This document shows positions 9,678-20,020 of a stretch of DNA of 64,000 nt, one piece after another (the first letter of the stretch is position 1; each line of letters starts with the position of its first letter). Location of the stretch: the NCBI RefSeq assembly GCF_004357985.1, contig NZ_SMTF01000014.1, positions 27,273 through 91,272 on the forward strand. Direction: 5' to 3'. The translations under genes were made by a program, and so were the position numbers. Under the pieces are notes generated by a model, which was not told the origin of the DNA, made no database searches, and saw nothing but the letters and a program-made list of their open reading frames with translations. Origin of the DNA: Luteimonas aestuarii. GTDB lineage: Bacteria > Pseudomonadota > Gammaproteobacteria > Xanthomonadales > Xanthomonadaceae.

Positions 9678-11002
9678 GCGTGTTGACCATGCAGCGCATG
9701 GATTGGTCGGCGCTGGACGCCAGCGCGCGTACCGCGGCACTGCAGCGCCCCGTGCAGGCGGTGGCCGGGCAGACACGCGCGGTGGTGTCCGACGTGATCG
9801 ATGACGTGCGTGCCCGCGGCGACGTGGCGCTGCGCGAGCTGACGCGGCGGCTGGATGGCGTGTCGCTGTCGACGTTCGAAGTGACGCCCGAAGAGTTCGA
9901 GGCGGCCGAGTCGGCCGTGGCTGAAACCCTGGTCGTGGCCATGCGCGACGCGGCCGCGCGGATCGAACGCTTCCATGCCGAGGGCATGGCCCGCGCGTAC
10001 GCCGTCGAGACCGCACCCGGCGTGACCTGCGAACGGGTGATCCGTCCGGTGCGGCGCGTGGGCCTGTATGTGCCGGCGGGCAGTGCGCCACTGCCGTCGA
10101 CCGCACTGATGCTTGGGGTGCCGGCGAAGCTGGCGGGCTGTCGCGAAGTGGTGCTGTGCACGCCACCGCGCAGGGATGGCAGCGCCGATCCCGCGGTACT
10201 GGTCGCGGCGCGCCTGACGGGTGTGCATCGCGTGTTCAAGCTGGGCGGTGCGCAGGCGATCGCGGCGATGGCGTACGGCACCGGCAGCGTGCCGCGCTGC
10301 GACAAGCTGTTCGGGCCGGGCAACGGTTTCGTCACCGAGGCCAAGCAGCAGGTGGCGCAAGCGGGCGTGGCGGCGATCGACATGCCGGCGGGTCCGTCCG
10401 AAGTGCTGGTGATCGCGGACGAGGGCGCGGAGGCCGCGTTCGTCGCCGCAGACCTGCTGTCGCAGGCCGAACATGGGCCGGACTCGCAGGTGCTGCTGCT
10501 CAGCGACAGCGGGGACTTGCTGGACCGCGTGCAGTCCGAACTCGAGACCCAGCTGGAAGCCTTGCCGCGTGCCGGCATTGCCAGCGAGGCCCTGGCGCAG
10601 TCGCGATTGATCCTCGTCGACGCCCTCGAAGACGCGTTCGCGATCAGCAACGACTATGCCCCGGAGCACCTGATTCTGGCGCTGCGCGCACCACGCGATT
10701 GGCTGGATCGCGTGGAGGCTGCCGGCTCGGTGTTCCTGGGCGACTACACGCCCGAAGCGCTGGGCGACTACTGCAGCGGCACCAACCATGTGCTGCCCAC
10801 CGCCGGTGCGGCGCGCGCGTACAGCGGCGTGTCGGTCGCCAGTTTCCAGAACTTCGTCAGCGTGCAGTCGGCGACGGCTGCGGGCATTGGCGTGATCGGT
10901 GGTTGCGCGATCAGGCTGGCCGAAGCCGAAGGGCTGGAAGCGCATGCGCAGGCCGTGCGCATGCGCCTGCGCGCCTTGGCATCGCAGGAGCGCGCGGCAT
11001 GA
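9674..11002 (+). CDS. hisD: Histidinol dehydrogenase
   Basis: The 442-residue NAD-dependent zinc enzyme oxidises histidinol to histidine in two steps. Family signatures are present: [45 protein letters not shown], the zinc-site segment [16 protein letters not shown] and [13 protein letters not shown] 9674 overlaps the hisG stop (ATGA) and the end overlaps the hisC start the same way, typical of the tight coupling in this operon. The length matches the family and no key residue appears to be missing. Confidence 0.97.
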   Translation: MSVLTMQRMDWSALDASARTAALQRPVQAVAGQTRAVVSDVIDDVRARGDVALRELTRRLDGVSLSTFEVTPEEFEAAESAVAETLVVAMRDAAARIERFHAEGMARAYAVETAPGVTCERVIRPVRRVGLYVPAGSAPLPSTALMLGVPAKLAGCREVVLCTPPRRDGSADPAVLVAARLTGVHRVFKLGGAQAIAAMAYGTGSVPRCDKLFGPGNGFVTEAKQQVAQAGVAAIDMPAGPSEVLVIADEGAEAAFVAADLLSQAEHGPDSQVLLLSDSGDLLDRVQSELETQLEALPRAGIASEALAQSRLILVDALEDAFAISNDYAPEHLILALRAPRDWLDRVEAAGSVFLGDYTPEALGDYCSGTNHVLPTAGAARAYSGVSVASFQNFVSVQSATAAGIGVIGGCAIRLAEAEGLEAHAQAVRMRLRALASQERAA

Positions 11003-12075
11003 GCGTGCTCTCGCTGGTGCGACAGGACTTGCGCGAATTTTCGGGCTACAAGTCGGCGCGCACCGAAACCTTGCGTGGCGAGGTGTGGCTGAATGCCAAC
11101 GAATCGGCGTGGCCGAATCCCGCCGACGGCGAGGGTGGATGCCGTCGTTATCCGGACCCGCAGCCGCCGCAGCTCCAGGCCGCGCTGGCGTCACTGTATG
11201 GCGTGGCGGTCGACAGCCTGTTGATCGGCCGCGGCAGCGACGAAGCCATCGACCTGCTGGTGCGCACCACCTGCGTGCCGGGACGCGATGCCGTGCTGGT
11301 CACCCCGCCGGTGTTCGGCATGTACGCAGTGAGCGCGCGGCTGCAGGGTGCGCCCTTGCTGGAAGTGCCGTTGCTCGATGCCATCGACGGTCTTGTCGTG
11401 GATGTCGCAGCGATCACCAAGGCGATTGCCGGGCAGCCGGTGAAGCTGGTGTTCCTGTGTTCGCCCCTTAATCCGGGTGGTGCGTCGCTGTCGCTGGACA
11501 TGGTGGCGGCGATCGCGCAGGCTGCGGAGGGCAGGGCGCTGGTGGTGGTGGACGAGGCCTATGCCGAGTTCTCCGACATGCCCTCGGCGTTGACCCTGCT
11601 GAAGCAGTTCGATCACCTGGTCGTGCTTCGGACATTGTCGAAGGCGCACGCCCTGGCAGCGGCCCGGATCGGGGTGGCGATCGCGGCGCCGGAGTTGACC
11701 GCGGTGCTGCGTCGCTGCCAGGCACCGTATCCGGTGCCCACGCCTTGCGCGCAACTGGCGGTGTCCGGTCTGGACGATGACGCATTGCAGGCGACGCGTG
11801 CGCGGATCGACCTGGTCGTTGCCGAGCGCACGCGCCTGCAGCCCGCGCTGGCGGCATTGCCGGGCGTGCGTCGTGTCTACGACTCGCAGGCCAACTTTCT
11901 GCTGGTGCGCTTCGAGGATGCGCAGGCGGCCTTCGATGCGCTGCTGTCTGCAGGCGTGGTGGTGCGCGACCAGCGCGCGGCGCCGGGTTTGGGCGACGCA
12001 CTGCGCATCACCATCGGCACCCCTGAGCAGAATGATCGGGTGCTGTCGGCGCTGGGCGCGGGGAGGAAGACATGA
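10999..12075 (+). CDS. hisC: Histidinol-phosphate aminotransferase
   Basis: HisC is the PLP-dependent fold-type I transaminase that converts imidazole acetol-phosphate to histidinol phosphate with glutamate. The 358-residue protein has [19 protein letters not shown], the [13 protein letters not shown] cofactor-binding region, VDEAYAEF, and the PLP-lysine segment [15 protein letters not shown]. In place of the common SNPNNPTG motif it reads CSPLNPGGA, a minor variant that keeps the Asn. ATG 10999 overlaps hisD, and its own stop overlaps hisB. Confidence 0.96.
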   Translation: MSVLSLVRQDLREFSGYKSARTETLRGEVWLNANESAWPNPADGEGGCRRYPDPQPPQLQAALASLYGVAVDSLLIGRGSDEAIDLLVRTTCVPGRDAVLVTPPVFGMYAVSARLQGAPLLEVPLLDAIDGLVVDVAAITKAIAGQPVKLVFLCSPLNPGGASLSLDMVAAIAQAAEGRALVVVDEAYAEFSDMPSALTLLKQFDHLVVLRTLSKAHALAAARIGVAIAAPELTAVLRRCQAPYPVPTPCAQLAVSGLDDDALQATRARIDLVVAERTRLQPALAALPGVRRVYDSQANFLLVRFEDAQAAFDALLSAGVVVRDQRAAPGLGDALRITIGTPEQNDRVLSALGAGRKT

Positions 12076-13151
12076 GTGGCCAGAAGATCCTGTTCGTCGA
12101 TCGCGACGGCACCCTGATCGAGGAGCCGGCGGATTTCCAGATCGATGCCTACGAGAAGCTGCGCTTCGTGCGTGGCGTGATTCCGGCCATGCTGAAGCTG
12201 CGTGACGCCGGCTTCGAGTTCGTCATCGTCACCAACCAGGATGGGCTGGGCACGGAAGGCTACCCGCGTGCCAGCTTCGATGGGCCGAACGACCTGATGC
12301 TGCAGGTGTTCGAGAGCCAGGGCATCCGCTTCCGCGAGGTGCTGGTGGACTGCAGCTGGCCGGCCGACAACGCGCCCACGCGCAAGCCAGGGCTGGGGCT
12401 GGTGCAGCACTACCTGCGCGACCGTGGCATCGACCTCGACCGCTCGGCGATGGTGGGCGATCGCGACACCGATCTGCGTTTCGCCGACAACCTAGGCATC
12501 CGCGGCTTCCAGCTGAAGACCCAGCAGTTCGGCGGCGAGTGGAATTGGGCCGGTATCGCGCACGAACTGGCCGACGCGCCGCGCCGTGCCCGCGTACAGC
12601 GCGATACGAAGGAAACCCGAATCACGGTCGAACTGGACCTCGACCACGCAGCCGACGCCAGCGTGTCCACCGGGTTGCCGTTCTTCGACCACATGCTGGA
12701 CCAGATCGGCAAGCATGGCGGCATTGCACTGATGGTGAAGGCCGAAGGCGACCTTCACATCGACGAGCATCACACCATCGAGGACACCGGCATCGCGCTG
12801 GGGCAGGCCCTGCGCGAAGCACTCGGCGACAAGCGGGGGATCGCGCGCTACGGCTTCACCCTGCCGATGGACGAAACCCTCGCCAGTGCGGCGCTGGATT
12901 TCGGTGGGCGCCCGTACCTCGTCTTCGATGGCAGCTTCAAGCGCGAACGGGTCGGCGACATGCCGACCGAGCTGGTCGAGCACTTCTTCCGCTCGGTCTG
13001 CGACGCCGCCGCGCTCAACCTCAACCTGAAGGTCGACGGCGAGAACGACCACCACAAGGTCGAGGCCTGTTTCAAGGCCTTCGCGCGTGCGCTGCGCATG
13101 GCGGTGCGTCGCGAGGGCGCGGACTTGCCCTCGACCAAGGGCGTGCTGTGA
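12072..13151 (+). CDS. hisB: Bifunctional histidinol-phosphatase / imidazoleglycerol-phosphate dehydratase
   Basis: This is a fused enzyme of enterobacterial and xanthomonad type. Residues 1 to about 165 form a HAD phosphatase with the nucleophile motif FVDRDGTL and [12 protein letters not shown]. From about residue 170 comes the dehydratase domain, with the metal-binding histidine repeats [26 protein letters not shown] and [16 protein letters not shown]. It catalyses steps six and eight of histidine synthesis. At 359 residues the length is normal. ATG 12072 overlaps the hisC stop, and the stop overlaps the GTG start of hisH. Confidence 0.97.
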   Translation: MSGQKILFVDRDGTLIEEPADFQIDAYEKLRFVRGVIPAMLKLRDAGFEFVIVTNQDGLGTEGYPRASFDGPNDLMLQVFESQGIRFREVLVDCSWPADNAPTRKPGLGLVQHYLRDRGIDLDRSAMVGDRDTDLRFADNLGIRGFQLKTQQFGGEWNWAGIAHELADAPRRARVQRDTKETRITVELDLDHAADASVSTGLPFFDHMLDQIGKHGGIALMVKAEGDLHIDEHHTIEDTGIALGQALREALGDKRGIARYGFTLPMDETLASAALDFGGRPYLVFDGSFKRERVGDMPTELVEHFFRSVCDAAALNLNLKVDGENDHHKVEACFKAFARALRMAVRREGADLPSTKGVL

Positions 13152-13750
13152 GCGACGTCGTGCTTGTCGACGCCGGCGGCGCCAACCTCGGGTCGGTGCG
13201 CTGGGCGCTGCGGCGGCTGGGCGTGGAGCCGCTGCTGAGCGACGATGCCGATACCATCCGCGGGGCGCGGCGCGTGGTCCTGCCCGGCGTGAGTACCGCG
13301 GCGACGGTCATGCGGCGGTTGCGCGATCGCGGTCTGGTGGAGGTGCTGCGCACGTTGCGGCAACCGCTGCTGGGTGTTTGCGTCGGCATGCAGCTGCTGT
13401 TCGAGCATTCCGAGGAAGACGACACGCCGTGCCTCGGCCTGTTGTCGGGCACGGTCGCCAGGCTGCCGTCATCGCCCGGGATTCGCGTGCCACACATGGG
13501 CTGGAACCAGCTGTCGGCGACGCGCAGTGACGATATGCTCGCGGGAGTCGAAGCCGGTGCGAATGCTTACTTCGTGCACAGCTACGCCGCGCCGATGACC
13601 GCGGACTGCATCGCCAGCACCACGCACGGCCCCGCGTTCGCCGCCGTGGTCCGGCGCGGAAACGTGGTGGGCGCGCAATTCCACCCCGAGCGTTCCGCCG
13701 CGACGGGCGCCACGCTGTTGCGCAATTTCCTTTCGATGGAGGCCGCATGA
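13148..13750 (+). CDS. hisH: Imidazole glycerol phosphate synthase, glutaminase subunit
   Basis: HisH is the class I glutamine amidotransferase that supplies ammonia to HisF. The 200-residue protein shows the nucleophile elbow GVCVGMQ, the HPE of the catalytic triad (QFHPERS), and PHMGWNQL at the HisF-facing side. The GTG at 13148 overlaps the hisB stop (GTGA) and yields the expected N-terminus [15 protein letters not shown]. The oxyanion region usually written YGNxxN reads DAGGANLGS here, as in many proteobacteria. Confidence 0.95.
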   Translation: MSDVVLVDAGGANLGSVRWALRRLGVEPLLSDDADTIRGARRVVLPGVSTAATVMRRLRDRGLVEVLRTLRQPLLGVCVGMQLLFEHSEEDDTPCLGLLSGTVARLPSSPGIRVPHMGWNQLSATRSDDMLAGVEAGANAYFVHSYAAPMTADCIASTTHGPAFAAVVRRGNVVGAQFHPERSAATGATLLRNFLSMEAA

Positions 13751-14517
13751 GCACCGCCCAAGCCTTCACCCTGTATCCGGCCATCGACGTGCGCGGGGGC
13801 AGGATCGTACGCCTGTCGCAGGGCGACTACGACCAGGAAACGCGCTACGGCGACGACCCGCTGCAGCTGGCCACCGCCTACGCGAAGCAGGGCGCGGCAT
13901 GGCTGCACCTGGTCGACCTGGATGCGGCGCGCGCCGGCGGCTACACGCTGTCGACGCTGGTGCGGCAGATCGTGGATACGACCGGCCTGCAGGTGCAGAC
14001 GGGGGGCGGCGTGCGCACGCGGGACGATGTGTCCGCGATCCTGGCCGCAGGCGCCGCGCGCGTGGTGGTCGGCTCGCTGGCCGTGCGTGAACCCGACACC
14101 GTGCTGTCGTGGCTGGATGCGTTCGGCAGCGAGCGGATCACCGTCGCGCTAGATACCCGGCAGGATCGTGCCGGCGCCTGGCGCCTGCCGGTGCACGGCT
14201 GGACCGAAACCGCGGCCGGCACGCTGGAGCTGATGGCTGCACGCTATGCGCGCGCCGGCCTGCAGCACCTGCTGTGCACGGACATTTCCCGCGACGGCAT
14301 GATGACCGGGCCGAACCTCGAGCTGTACCAGGCGCTGAAGCTCACCGTGCCTACGCTGCAGGTGCAGGCATCCGGTGGCGTGCGCAACCTCGACGACGTA
14401 CTGCGCGTGCAGCGTCTCGGCTGCGCCGGCGTGGTGCTGGGGCGTTCGCTGCTGGAAGGCAAGTTGACCCTGCCCGAAGGTTTCGTGGCCACCAGACGTG
14501 GTGATACGCCGTGCTGA
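13747..14517 (+). CDS. hisA: ProFAR isomerase
   Basis: HisA is the (beta-alpha)8-barrel enzyme that isomerises ProFAR to PRFAR. The 256-residue protein carries the first catalytic aspartate in [17 protein letters not shown], the phosphate-binding glycines [11 protein letters not shown] and [10 protein letters not shown], the second catalytic aspartate in VALDTRQ, and [16 protein letters not shown] 13747 overlaps the hisH stop. Its stop lies 7 bases inside the hisF start. Confidence 0.96.
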   Translation: MSTAQAFTLYPAIDVRGGRIVRLSQGDYDQETRYGDDPLQLATAYAKQGAAWLHLVDLDAARAGGYTLSTLVRQIVDTTGLQVQTGGGVRTRDDVSAILAAGAARVVVGSLAVREPDTVLSWLDAFGSERITVALDTRQDRAGAWRLPVHGWTETAAGTLELMAARYARAGLQHLLCTDISRDGMMTGPNLELYQALKLTVPTLQVQASGGVRNLDDVLRVQRLGCAGVVLGRSLLEGKLTLPEGFVATRRGDTPC

Positions 14518-15281
14518 GCCGTCGCATCGTGCCTTGCCTGGACGTGCGCGATGGCCGCGTGGTGAAGGGCGTGAAGTTCCGCGACCACGTGGACATGGGC
14601 GACATCGTCGATCTCGCGCTCCGCTATCGCGACGAAGGCGCGGATGAACTGGTGTTCTACGACATTGGCGCAAGCCCGCAGCGGCGTTCCGTCGACGTCG
14701 ACTGGGTGGAGCGGGTGTCGTCGCAACTCGACATCCCGTTCTGCGTGGCCGGCGGCATCCGCGACGTGGCCACCGCGCGCGCGGTGCTGCATGCCGGTGC
14801 GGACAAGGTGTCGATCAACACCCCGGCACTGGAGCGTCCGCAGCTGGTGTCGGAGCTCGCCGTCGAATTCGGCGTGCAGTGCGTGGTGGTCGGCATCGAT
14901 TCCACCCGCGAGGACGATGGCGAATGGCGCGTGCGCAGCCACACCGGTGACCCGGACGGCATGCGTGCGCCTGGGCGCCGTACCCTGGACTGGGTGGTCG
15001 AAGTGCAGCGGCTGGGCGCAGGCGAGATCGTGCTCAACTGCATGGACAGCGATGGCGTCCGCCGTGGATACGACATCGCGCAACTCAAGGCGGTGCGTGC
15101 CGTGTGCAACGTGCCGCTGGTGGCGTCGGGTGGTGCCGGCGAGGCCGCGCACTTCGCCGAGGCGTTTCGCGTGGCCGATGTGGACGCGGCGCTGGCCGCG
15201 AGCGTGTTCCATTCCGGCCGGCTGGCCATCCCCGCGCTCAAGCGCGAACTGCGCACGCAGGGCATCGAGGTACGCGAATGA
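14511..15281 (+). CDS. hisF: Imidazole glycerol phosphate synthase, cyclase subunit
   Basis: HisF is the barrel partner of HisH. It uses channelled ammonia to form imidazole glycerol phosphate and AICAR. The 256-residue sequence begins [19 protein letters not shown] with the first catalytic Asp, has FCVAGGIRD and [11 protein letters not shown] for phosphate binding, the second catalytic Asp in VVGIDSTRE, and [13 protein letters not shown]. The start is GTG at 14511, inside the 3' end of hisA, because no better in-frame start precedes this conserved N-terminus. Confidence 0.96.
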   Translation: MLSRRIVPCLDVRDGRVVKGVKFRDHVDMGDIVDLALRYRDEGADELVFYDIGASPQRRSVDVDWVERVSSQLDIPFCVAGGIRDVATARAVLHAGADKVSINTPALERPQLVSELAVEFGVQCVVVGIDSTREDDGEWRVRSHTGDPDGMRAPGRRTLDWVVEVQRLGAGEIVLNCMDSDGVRRGYDIAQLKAVRAVCNVPLVASGGAGEAAHFAEAFRVADVDAALAASVFHSGRLAIPALKRELRTQGIEVRE

Positions 15282-15886
15282 ACACGACGACCGATCGATT
15301 CGACCAGCTGGACTGGGCCAAGGGCGACGGCCTGCTGCCGGCGATCGTGCAGGATGCCGACACCCTGCGCGTGCTGATGCTGGGCTACATGGACGCCGAT
15401 GCGCTGGCCGCGACACGCGAGGGTGGCGAGGTCACCTTCTTCAGCCGCAGCAAGGGGCGACTGTGGAAGAAGGGTGAGAGTTCCGGCCACACGCTGTCGC
15501 TGGTGTCGATCGACGTGGACTGCGACCAGGACGCCCTGCTGGTACTGGCGCGGCCGAACGGGCCCACCTGCCATCTGCAGCGTCCCAGCTGCTTTCCGGA
15601 GGCGCCGGCGTCGGCGCTCGGCGAGCTGTCGGCGTTGGTCCGCGCGCGTGAAGCGGAGCGGCCGGACGGCAGCTACACCACGCGCATGTTCGAAGCTGGC
15701 GTGCGCCGCATCGCGCAGAAGGTCGGCGAGGAAGGCGTGGAGACGGCGCTCGCGGCGGTGGCGGAGGATGACGACGCACTGCTCGGCGAAGCGGCCGACC
15801 TGGCCTACCACCTGCTGGTGCTGCTGCGCGCGCGCGGACTGGGGCTTGCGCAACTGGAGGCCAAGCTGGCTTCACGCGCGGGCTGA
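15278..15886 (+). CDS. hisI: Bifunctional phosphoribosyl-AMP cyclohydrolase / phosphoribosyl-ATP pyrophosphatase
   Basis: The fused HisIE catalyses steps two and three of histidine synthesis. The N-terminal HisI domain carries zinc and magnesium ligands ([12 protein letters not shown] and [11 protein letters not shown]). The C-terminal HisE domain is an all-alpha pyrophosphohydrolase ([19 protein letters not shown], then [13 protein letters not shown]). The 202 residues match the fused form. ATG 15278 overlaps the hisF stop. It is the last gene of the operon: the convergent diguanylate cyclase gene ends 12 bases beyond its stop, leaving little room for a terminator. Confidence 0.96.
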   Translation: MNTTTDRFDQLDWAKGDGLLPAIVQDADTLRVLMLGYMDADALAATREGGEVTFFSRSKGRLWKKGESSGHTLSLVSIDVDCDQDALLVLARPNGPTCHLQRPSCFPEAPASALGELSALVRAREAERPDGSYTTRMFEAGVRRIAQKVGEEGVETALAAVAEDDDALLGEAADLAYHLLVLLRARGLGLAQLEAKLASRAG

Positions 15887-15898
15887 GGGCCGCCCGCC

Positions 15899-17731
15899 TC
15901 AGGCGGCCGTGATCGAAGTGCGCACGCAGTCGCGGCCGTTCGCCTTGGCTGCGTACAGCGCCCGGTCCGCGGTTTCGAAGGCATCGTCGATGTCATCCAT
16001 CGCGTCGGCAGCCACGGTGTGCACGCCGATGCTGGCAGAAATGGAAACCCTGAGCTCCTGCGAGGTGCAGGCATCCGCGACCAGGGCCTGTCGCACGCTT
16101 TCGGCCACGGCTACCGCCGTGCGCAGGTCGGTGGCCGGCAGCGCGACCACGAATTCCTCGCCGCCGAAGCGGGCCAGCAATGCATCATGCGGACGCAGCG
16201 TCTTGCCGATCCGCTGCGCCGCCCAGCGCAGGCAATCGTCGCCGACGAGATGGCCGTGCTGGTCGTTGATCGACTTGAAATGGTCCAGGTCGATCATCAG
16301 CAAGGACAGCGGCCGCCGTGCATCGCGGCATTCGTCGAGCATCGTCTCGAAGCGTTCGTGGAAGTAGGTGCGGTTGTACAGTCCGGTCAGGCCGTCGCGG
16401 CGGCTGGAATCGCGCAGGCGCTCGTGCGCTTCCTCCAGCTGCACCAGGGCGTGGCGCACTTCCTGCGTGCGCTGCGCCACCTTGCGCTCCAGCTGCTGGT
16501 TGGCCTCGGCGGTGATCCGCTCGTTCTCGTTGCGCAACACGCCGTAACGGTGGCCCAGTGCGATCGACAGCAGCAGCATCTCCAGCGCCGACCCGATCTG
16601 CACGCCGTATTCGGTCACCAGGGTCTTGGGAACGATGCCGAATGCCACCAGCGTGAACAGGGTGGTGCCGAGCAGGAACATGCCCCACGCCAGCAGGAAC
16701 AGCTGGGCCGGCTTGTAGCCCTGGCGCAGTACCACCACGCTGGCGATGGCGATCCACAGCACGCCCAGCAGCACCGCGCGCGACGCCACCGGGGTGGAGA
16801 TGCGATAGGGCAGCCACACCGAGGCGATGCCCCAGACGATGAAGAAAGCGATCAGCGCGAGGCTGACGAGATTGCCCTTCGGCCATCGTTTCGGCAGGTC
16901 GAGGAAGGTTCGTGCAAACTGCTGCATGCCGATCAACGCCAGGCAGATCGACAGCGGGACCGCCCGGTCCGCCAGCCAGGGCGAATTTGGCCACAGGTAT
17001 TCGAATCCGAAGCCGTTGAGGGTGAACAGCACCAGGCCGAATGCACTGATGTGCATCAGGTACCAGAAGTAGCTCGCGTCGCGCAGCGAGATCCAAAGCA
17101 CCAGGTTGTAGAAGAACAGCGCCAGCAGGATGCCGTAGTAGATGCCGATGATGAATTGCGCATCGCGCGACAGCTCGGTGAAGGCCTTGGGCGTGTACAG
17201 CCGCAACGGCACCTGCATCGAACTCTGGCTTTCCACGCGCACCAGGAATTCGACGGGCGTGTCCAGCGGCAGCTCGAACTGGAAGTTCGGGTGGCGGTAG
17301 CGCACGCTGCGCGCCTCGAACGGCAGGCTGTCGCCCCCGGCATGGTGCACCACGCGACCATCCGGGTAGCGCGCGTAGACGTCGATGCGATCGCTCAGGG
17401 GATACGACTGCACCAGCAGCCAGCGTGGCTCTTCGGGGTTCTGGTTGACCACAGGGAGATGGAACCAGAACGCGCCACGCTGGAAACCGAACGCATCGCG
17501 ACCGTCGGGCAAAGGCGCGAAGTCCCGGGTCTGCGCGTGCTGCCAGGCATCTTCCGGGCGCAGGGTGGATTCGCTGTCGTGGTGGTAGCGGATGTGCGGC
17601 GACAGCGGCACATCGCTGTCACCGGGCGCGATGACCAGTGGTTGCGGTGCCTGCGCGAAGGCCGTGGCACAGGCGAGCAGCAGCAACAGGCAGTTGCTGG
17701 AGAAGAATATGGCGAGCTTCGTTCCCTGCAT
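15899..17731 (-). CDS. 7TM-DISM sensor diguanylate cyclase
   Basis: The 610-residue protein has a signal peptide (about residues 1-27, ending in AFA), an extracellular 7TMR-DISMED2-like sensor domain (to about residue 185), seven membrane helices from IIGIYYGILLALFFYNLVLW to EMLLLSIALGHRYG, a coiled linker (ANQQLERKVAQRTQEVRHAL) and a C-terminal GGDEF domain with an intact active site (ARFGGEEF). It should make cyclic di-GMP in response to an external ligand, possibly a carbohydrate. An RxxD sequence (RPHD) lies just upstream of the active site, but six rather than five residues away, so feedback inhibition is uncertain. Confidence 0.9.
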   Translation of the reverse strand: MQGTKLAIFFSSNCLLLLLACATAFAQAPQPLVIAPGDSDVPLSPHIRYHHDSESTLRPEDAWQHAQTRDFAPLPDGRDAFGFQRGAFWFHLPVVNQNPEEPRWLLVQSYPLSDRIDVYARYPDGRVVHHAGGDSLPFEARSVRYRHPNFQFELPLDTPVEFLVRVESQSSMQVPLRLYTPKAFTELSRDAQFIIGIYYGILLALFFYNLVLWISLRDASYFWYLMHISAFGLVLFTLNGFGFEYLWPNSPWLADRAVPLSICLALIGMQQFARTFLDLPKRWPKGNLVSLALIAFFIVWGIASVWLPYRISTPVASRAVLLGVLWIAIASVVVLRQGYKPAQLFLLAWGMFLLGTTLFTLVAFGIVPKTLVTEYGVQIGSALEMLLLSIALGHRYGVLRNENERITAEANQQLERKVAQRTQEVRHALVQLEEAHERLRDSSRRDGLTGLYNRTYFHERFETMLDECRDARRPLSLLMIDLDHFKSINDQHGHLVGDDCLRWAAQRIGKTLRPHDALLARFGGEEFVVALPATDLRTAVAVAESVRQALVADACTSQELRVSISASIGVHTVAADAMDDIDDAFETADRALYAAKANGRDCVRTSITAA

Positions 17732-17864
17732 TGAACTCCCCGGCTCCCGGCGCCCCGGCCGGGGACGCGTCCCTTCCCGGGAGCACGTTCAGATTAGACC
17801 AGCGTCCACGCGAAATCATCTTCCGCCCGCATAATCCACGTGATTCGGAGCCGGGACCAGACAA

Positions 17865-19403
17865 GTGCAGGGATTGGAAACGTTTGCGGGACTCTTGCTG
17901 GCGCTGGCCACGACGGCGGACGGCGGCGCTGCCGCCGGTACCAGCTGCGAAGGGCGGGTGCTTCTGCACGGCGGGCAGGCCGCGGTACCGGGGGCGCTGG
18001 TTTCCGACGGTCGTGGCGTGGTGGCCACCGACCAGGAGGGGCGCTATCGCATCGACATGCCCGCGCATCACCGGGAGTTGTTCGTCATCGCCCCCGATGG
18101 CTTTGCCGTGCCGATGGCTGCGGATGGATTGCCTGCGTTCTGGCGCAGCGACTGCGGCGATTTCAGGCTCACGAGGGATGCCAATGCAGCGCAGGAGACG
18201 CAGCGCGTCCTGGTATTCGCCGACCCCCAGACTTCGGACGCGCAGGAAGTCGATTACTACGCGCGCGCCATCGTCGCGCCGGCACGTGGAGAATCGGAGG
18301 TTGCACTCGGCATCACCTTGGGAGACGTGACCAACGATGTCGCGGCCCTGTACCCGGCGTTGAACGCAGCCACCACGTCGATCGGCGTTCCCTGGCTGCA
18401 CCTGGCGGGCAACCACGATGTCGATCCCGGTGCGCAGGATGACGGCGATGCCTTGACCGCGTTTCGCGCAGTCTACGGCCCGGATACCTTCGCCTGGCAG
18501 TCGTCGCAGGCGAGCTTCGTGGTGCTGGACAACGTGGTGTCGATGCCCGGGCAGCGGCCGGCCTACATCGGCGGCCTTCGCGACGATCAGTTCGCCTTCC
18601 TCGAGGCCTACCTGCCGCATGCGCCACGCGACCGGCTGCTGGTAGTGGCCGCGCACATCCCGTGGTTCGATACCGCAGCGGCCGGCCGGCCCGGGACCCT
18701 CCGCACGTCGGATCGCGAGCGCCTGTTCGCGTTGTTGCAGGATTTCCCGAACGTGTTGCTGCTCAGTGCGCATCGCCACACGCAGCGCCAGTTCTTCCAC
18801 GGTGGGGCCGAGGGCTGGCACGGCGCCGCGCCCCTGCACGAATACAACGTGGGCGCCGCGAGCGGCGCGTACTGGTCTGGCATGCGCGACGCGCAGGGCA
18901 TTCCGGTAGCGACGATGGCTGACGGCACGCCGCGGGGCTATGCGGTGCTCGACATCGGTGCCAGCGGCGATTACCGGCTGGCCTGGCGCCCGACGGGCGT
19001 GGATGGCGATGATCCGGCGATCACCGCGGCGATGGCCCTGCATGCTCCCAGGGTGCTGCGGCGGGGCGCCTACCCGGCCTGGGGCGTGTTCGCCAATGTC
19101 TGGATGGGCCACGACGGCACGCGCGTCGAGTACCGCATCGGCGAACGCGAATGGGCGCCGATGCAGAAGGTCTTGCAGGCCGATCCGCGCTTGCGCATCC
19201 AGAATACGCTCGACGACCTGTCGGACGGGTTGCGTGGCCTGGATCGCTCGCCGGAGGCGGAGCTGTCCACGCACCTGTGGCGGGGTGCGCTGGACACGCG
19301 GCTTCCGCTGGGCGTGCACCGCGTCGAAGTACGCGCGTTCGATGATGCCGGCGGCGAGCATCGTGCCGTCATCGACTATCGGCTGCAGGACTGGAGGGAA
19401 TGA
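17865..19403 (+). CDS. Exported calcineurin-like metallophosphoesterase
   Basis: The 512-residue protein has a probable signal peptide, an N-terminal beta domain of the MetallophosN type (VPGALVSDGRGVVATDQEG), a central metallophosphoesterase domain and a C-terminal beta domain. Metal-ligand motifs are in order: VFADPQ, TLGDVTND, LAGNHDVD, VAAHIPWFD and LSAHRHTQ (a variant of GHxH). The in vivo substrate is unknown; relatives hydrolyse phosphodiesters outside the cytoplasm. The chosen GTG at 17865 gives a short hydrophobic N-terminus. The gene is divergent from the diguanylate cyclase and coupled through ATGA to the next gene. Confidence 0.86.
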   Translation: MQGLETFAGLLLALATTADGGAAAGTSCEGRVLLHGGQAAVPGALVSDGRGVVATDQEGRYRIDMPAHHRELFVIAPDGFAVPMAADGLPAFWRSDCGDFRLTRDANAAQETQRVLVFADPQTSDAQEVDYYARAIVAPARGESEVALGITLGDVTNDVAALYPALNAATTSIGVPWLHLAGNHDVDPGAQDDGDALTAFRAVYGPDTFAWQSSQASFVVLDNVVSMPGQRPAYIGGLRDDQFAFLEAYLPHAPRDRLLVVAAHIPWFDTAAAGRPGTLRTSDRERLFALLQDFPNVLLLSAHRHTQRQFFHGGAEGWHGAAPLHEYNVGAASGAYWSGMRDAQGIPVATMADGTPRGYAVLDIGASGDYRLAWRPTGVDGDDPAITAAMALHAPRVLRRGAYPAWGVFANVWMGHDGTRVEYRIGEREWAPMQKVLQADPRLRIQNTLDDLSDGLRGLDRSPEAELSTHLWRGALDTRLPLGVHRVEVRAFDDAGGEHRAVIDYRLQDWRE

Positions 19404-19987
19404 CCATGGTCGAACTGCCAACGGACTTGCCGGTGCGCCATTTCCGCGACGCCGCCGCCTGGCAAGCCTGGCTGTCCAGGCACGAAGACAGCCCCGGCAT
19501 GTGGCTGAAAATCGCCAAGAAGGGCTCCGGCATCGCGTCGGTCACCTATGCCGAGGCGTTGGATGTCGCGCTGTGCCATGGCTGGATCGACGGCCTGAAG
19601 AAGTCGCTCGATACCGACTTCTTCCTGCAGCGGTTCACGCCGCGCAAGCCGCGCAGCCTCTGGTCGAAAATCAACATCGAGAAGGTGGAGCGCCTGGTCG
19701 CGGCCGGGCGCATGCAACCGGCGGGCTTGCGGCAGGTGGATGCTGCCAAGGCCGACGGCCGCTGGCAGGCCGCATACGCCGGCGCTTCGCGGATGGAGGT
19801 GCCGCCGGAGCTGGCCGCGCTGCTGGCGAAGAACCGCAAGGCCAAGGCGTTCTTCGATGCGCTCGACAGGACCAATCGCTATGCGTTTTGCTGGCGCGTG
19901 CAGACGGCGGTGAAGCCGGAAACGAAGCGCGCGCGCGCGGAGAAGTTCGTGGCCATGCTCGCCAGGGGCGAGAAACTCCACGGTTGA
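19400..19987 (+). CDS. YdeI/OmpD-associated family protein
   Basis: The 195-residue protein shows the family hallmarks: an N-terminal block SPGMWLKIAKKGSGIASVTYAEALDVALCH followed by GWIDGLKK, the RFTPRKPRSLWSK segment, and a basic C-terminal helix (ETKRARAEKFVAML). Family members are small cytosolic proteins loosely linked to stress and antimicrobial-peptide resistance, with no established enzymatic activity. ATG 19400 overlaps the phosphoesterase stop and has GGAGGG just upstream, so the pair is one transcription unit. Its specific role is unknown. Confidence 0.85.
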   Translation: MTMVELPTDLPVRHFRDAAAWQAWLSRHEDSPGMWLKIAKKGSGIASVTYAEALDVALCHGWIDGLKKSLDTDFFLQRFTPRKPRSLWSKINIEKVERLVAAGRMQPAGLRQVDAAKADGRWQAAYAGASRMEVPPELAALLAKNRKAKAFFDALDRTNRYAFCWRVQTAVKPETKRARAEKFVAMLARGEKLHG

Positions 19988-20020
19988 ATCGTGCCGGCAA
20001 CCCCCGCGCGCGGGCCAGCA

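Noticed and set aside
17732..17864. Promoter boxes in the diguanylate cyclase/phosphoesterase gap
   Set aside because: TTCAGA- and TAATCC-like words occur, but without spacing convincing enough to call.
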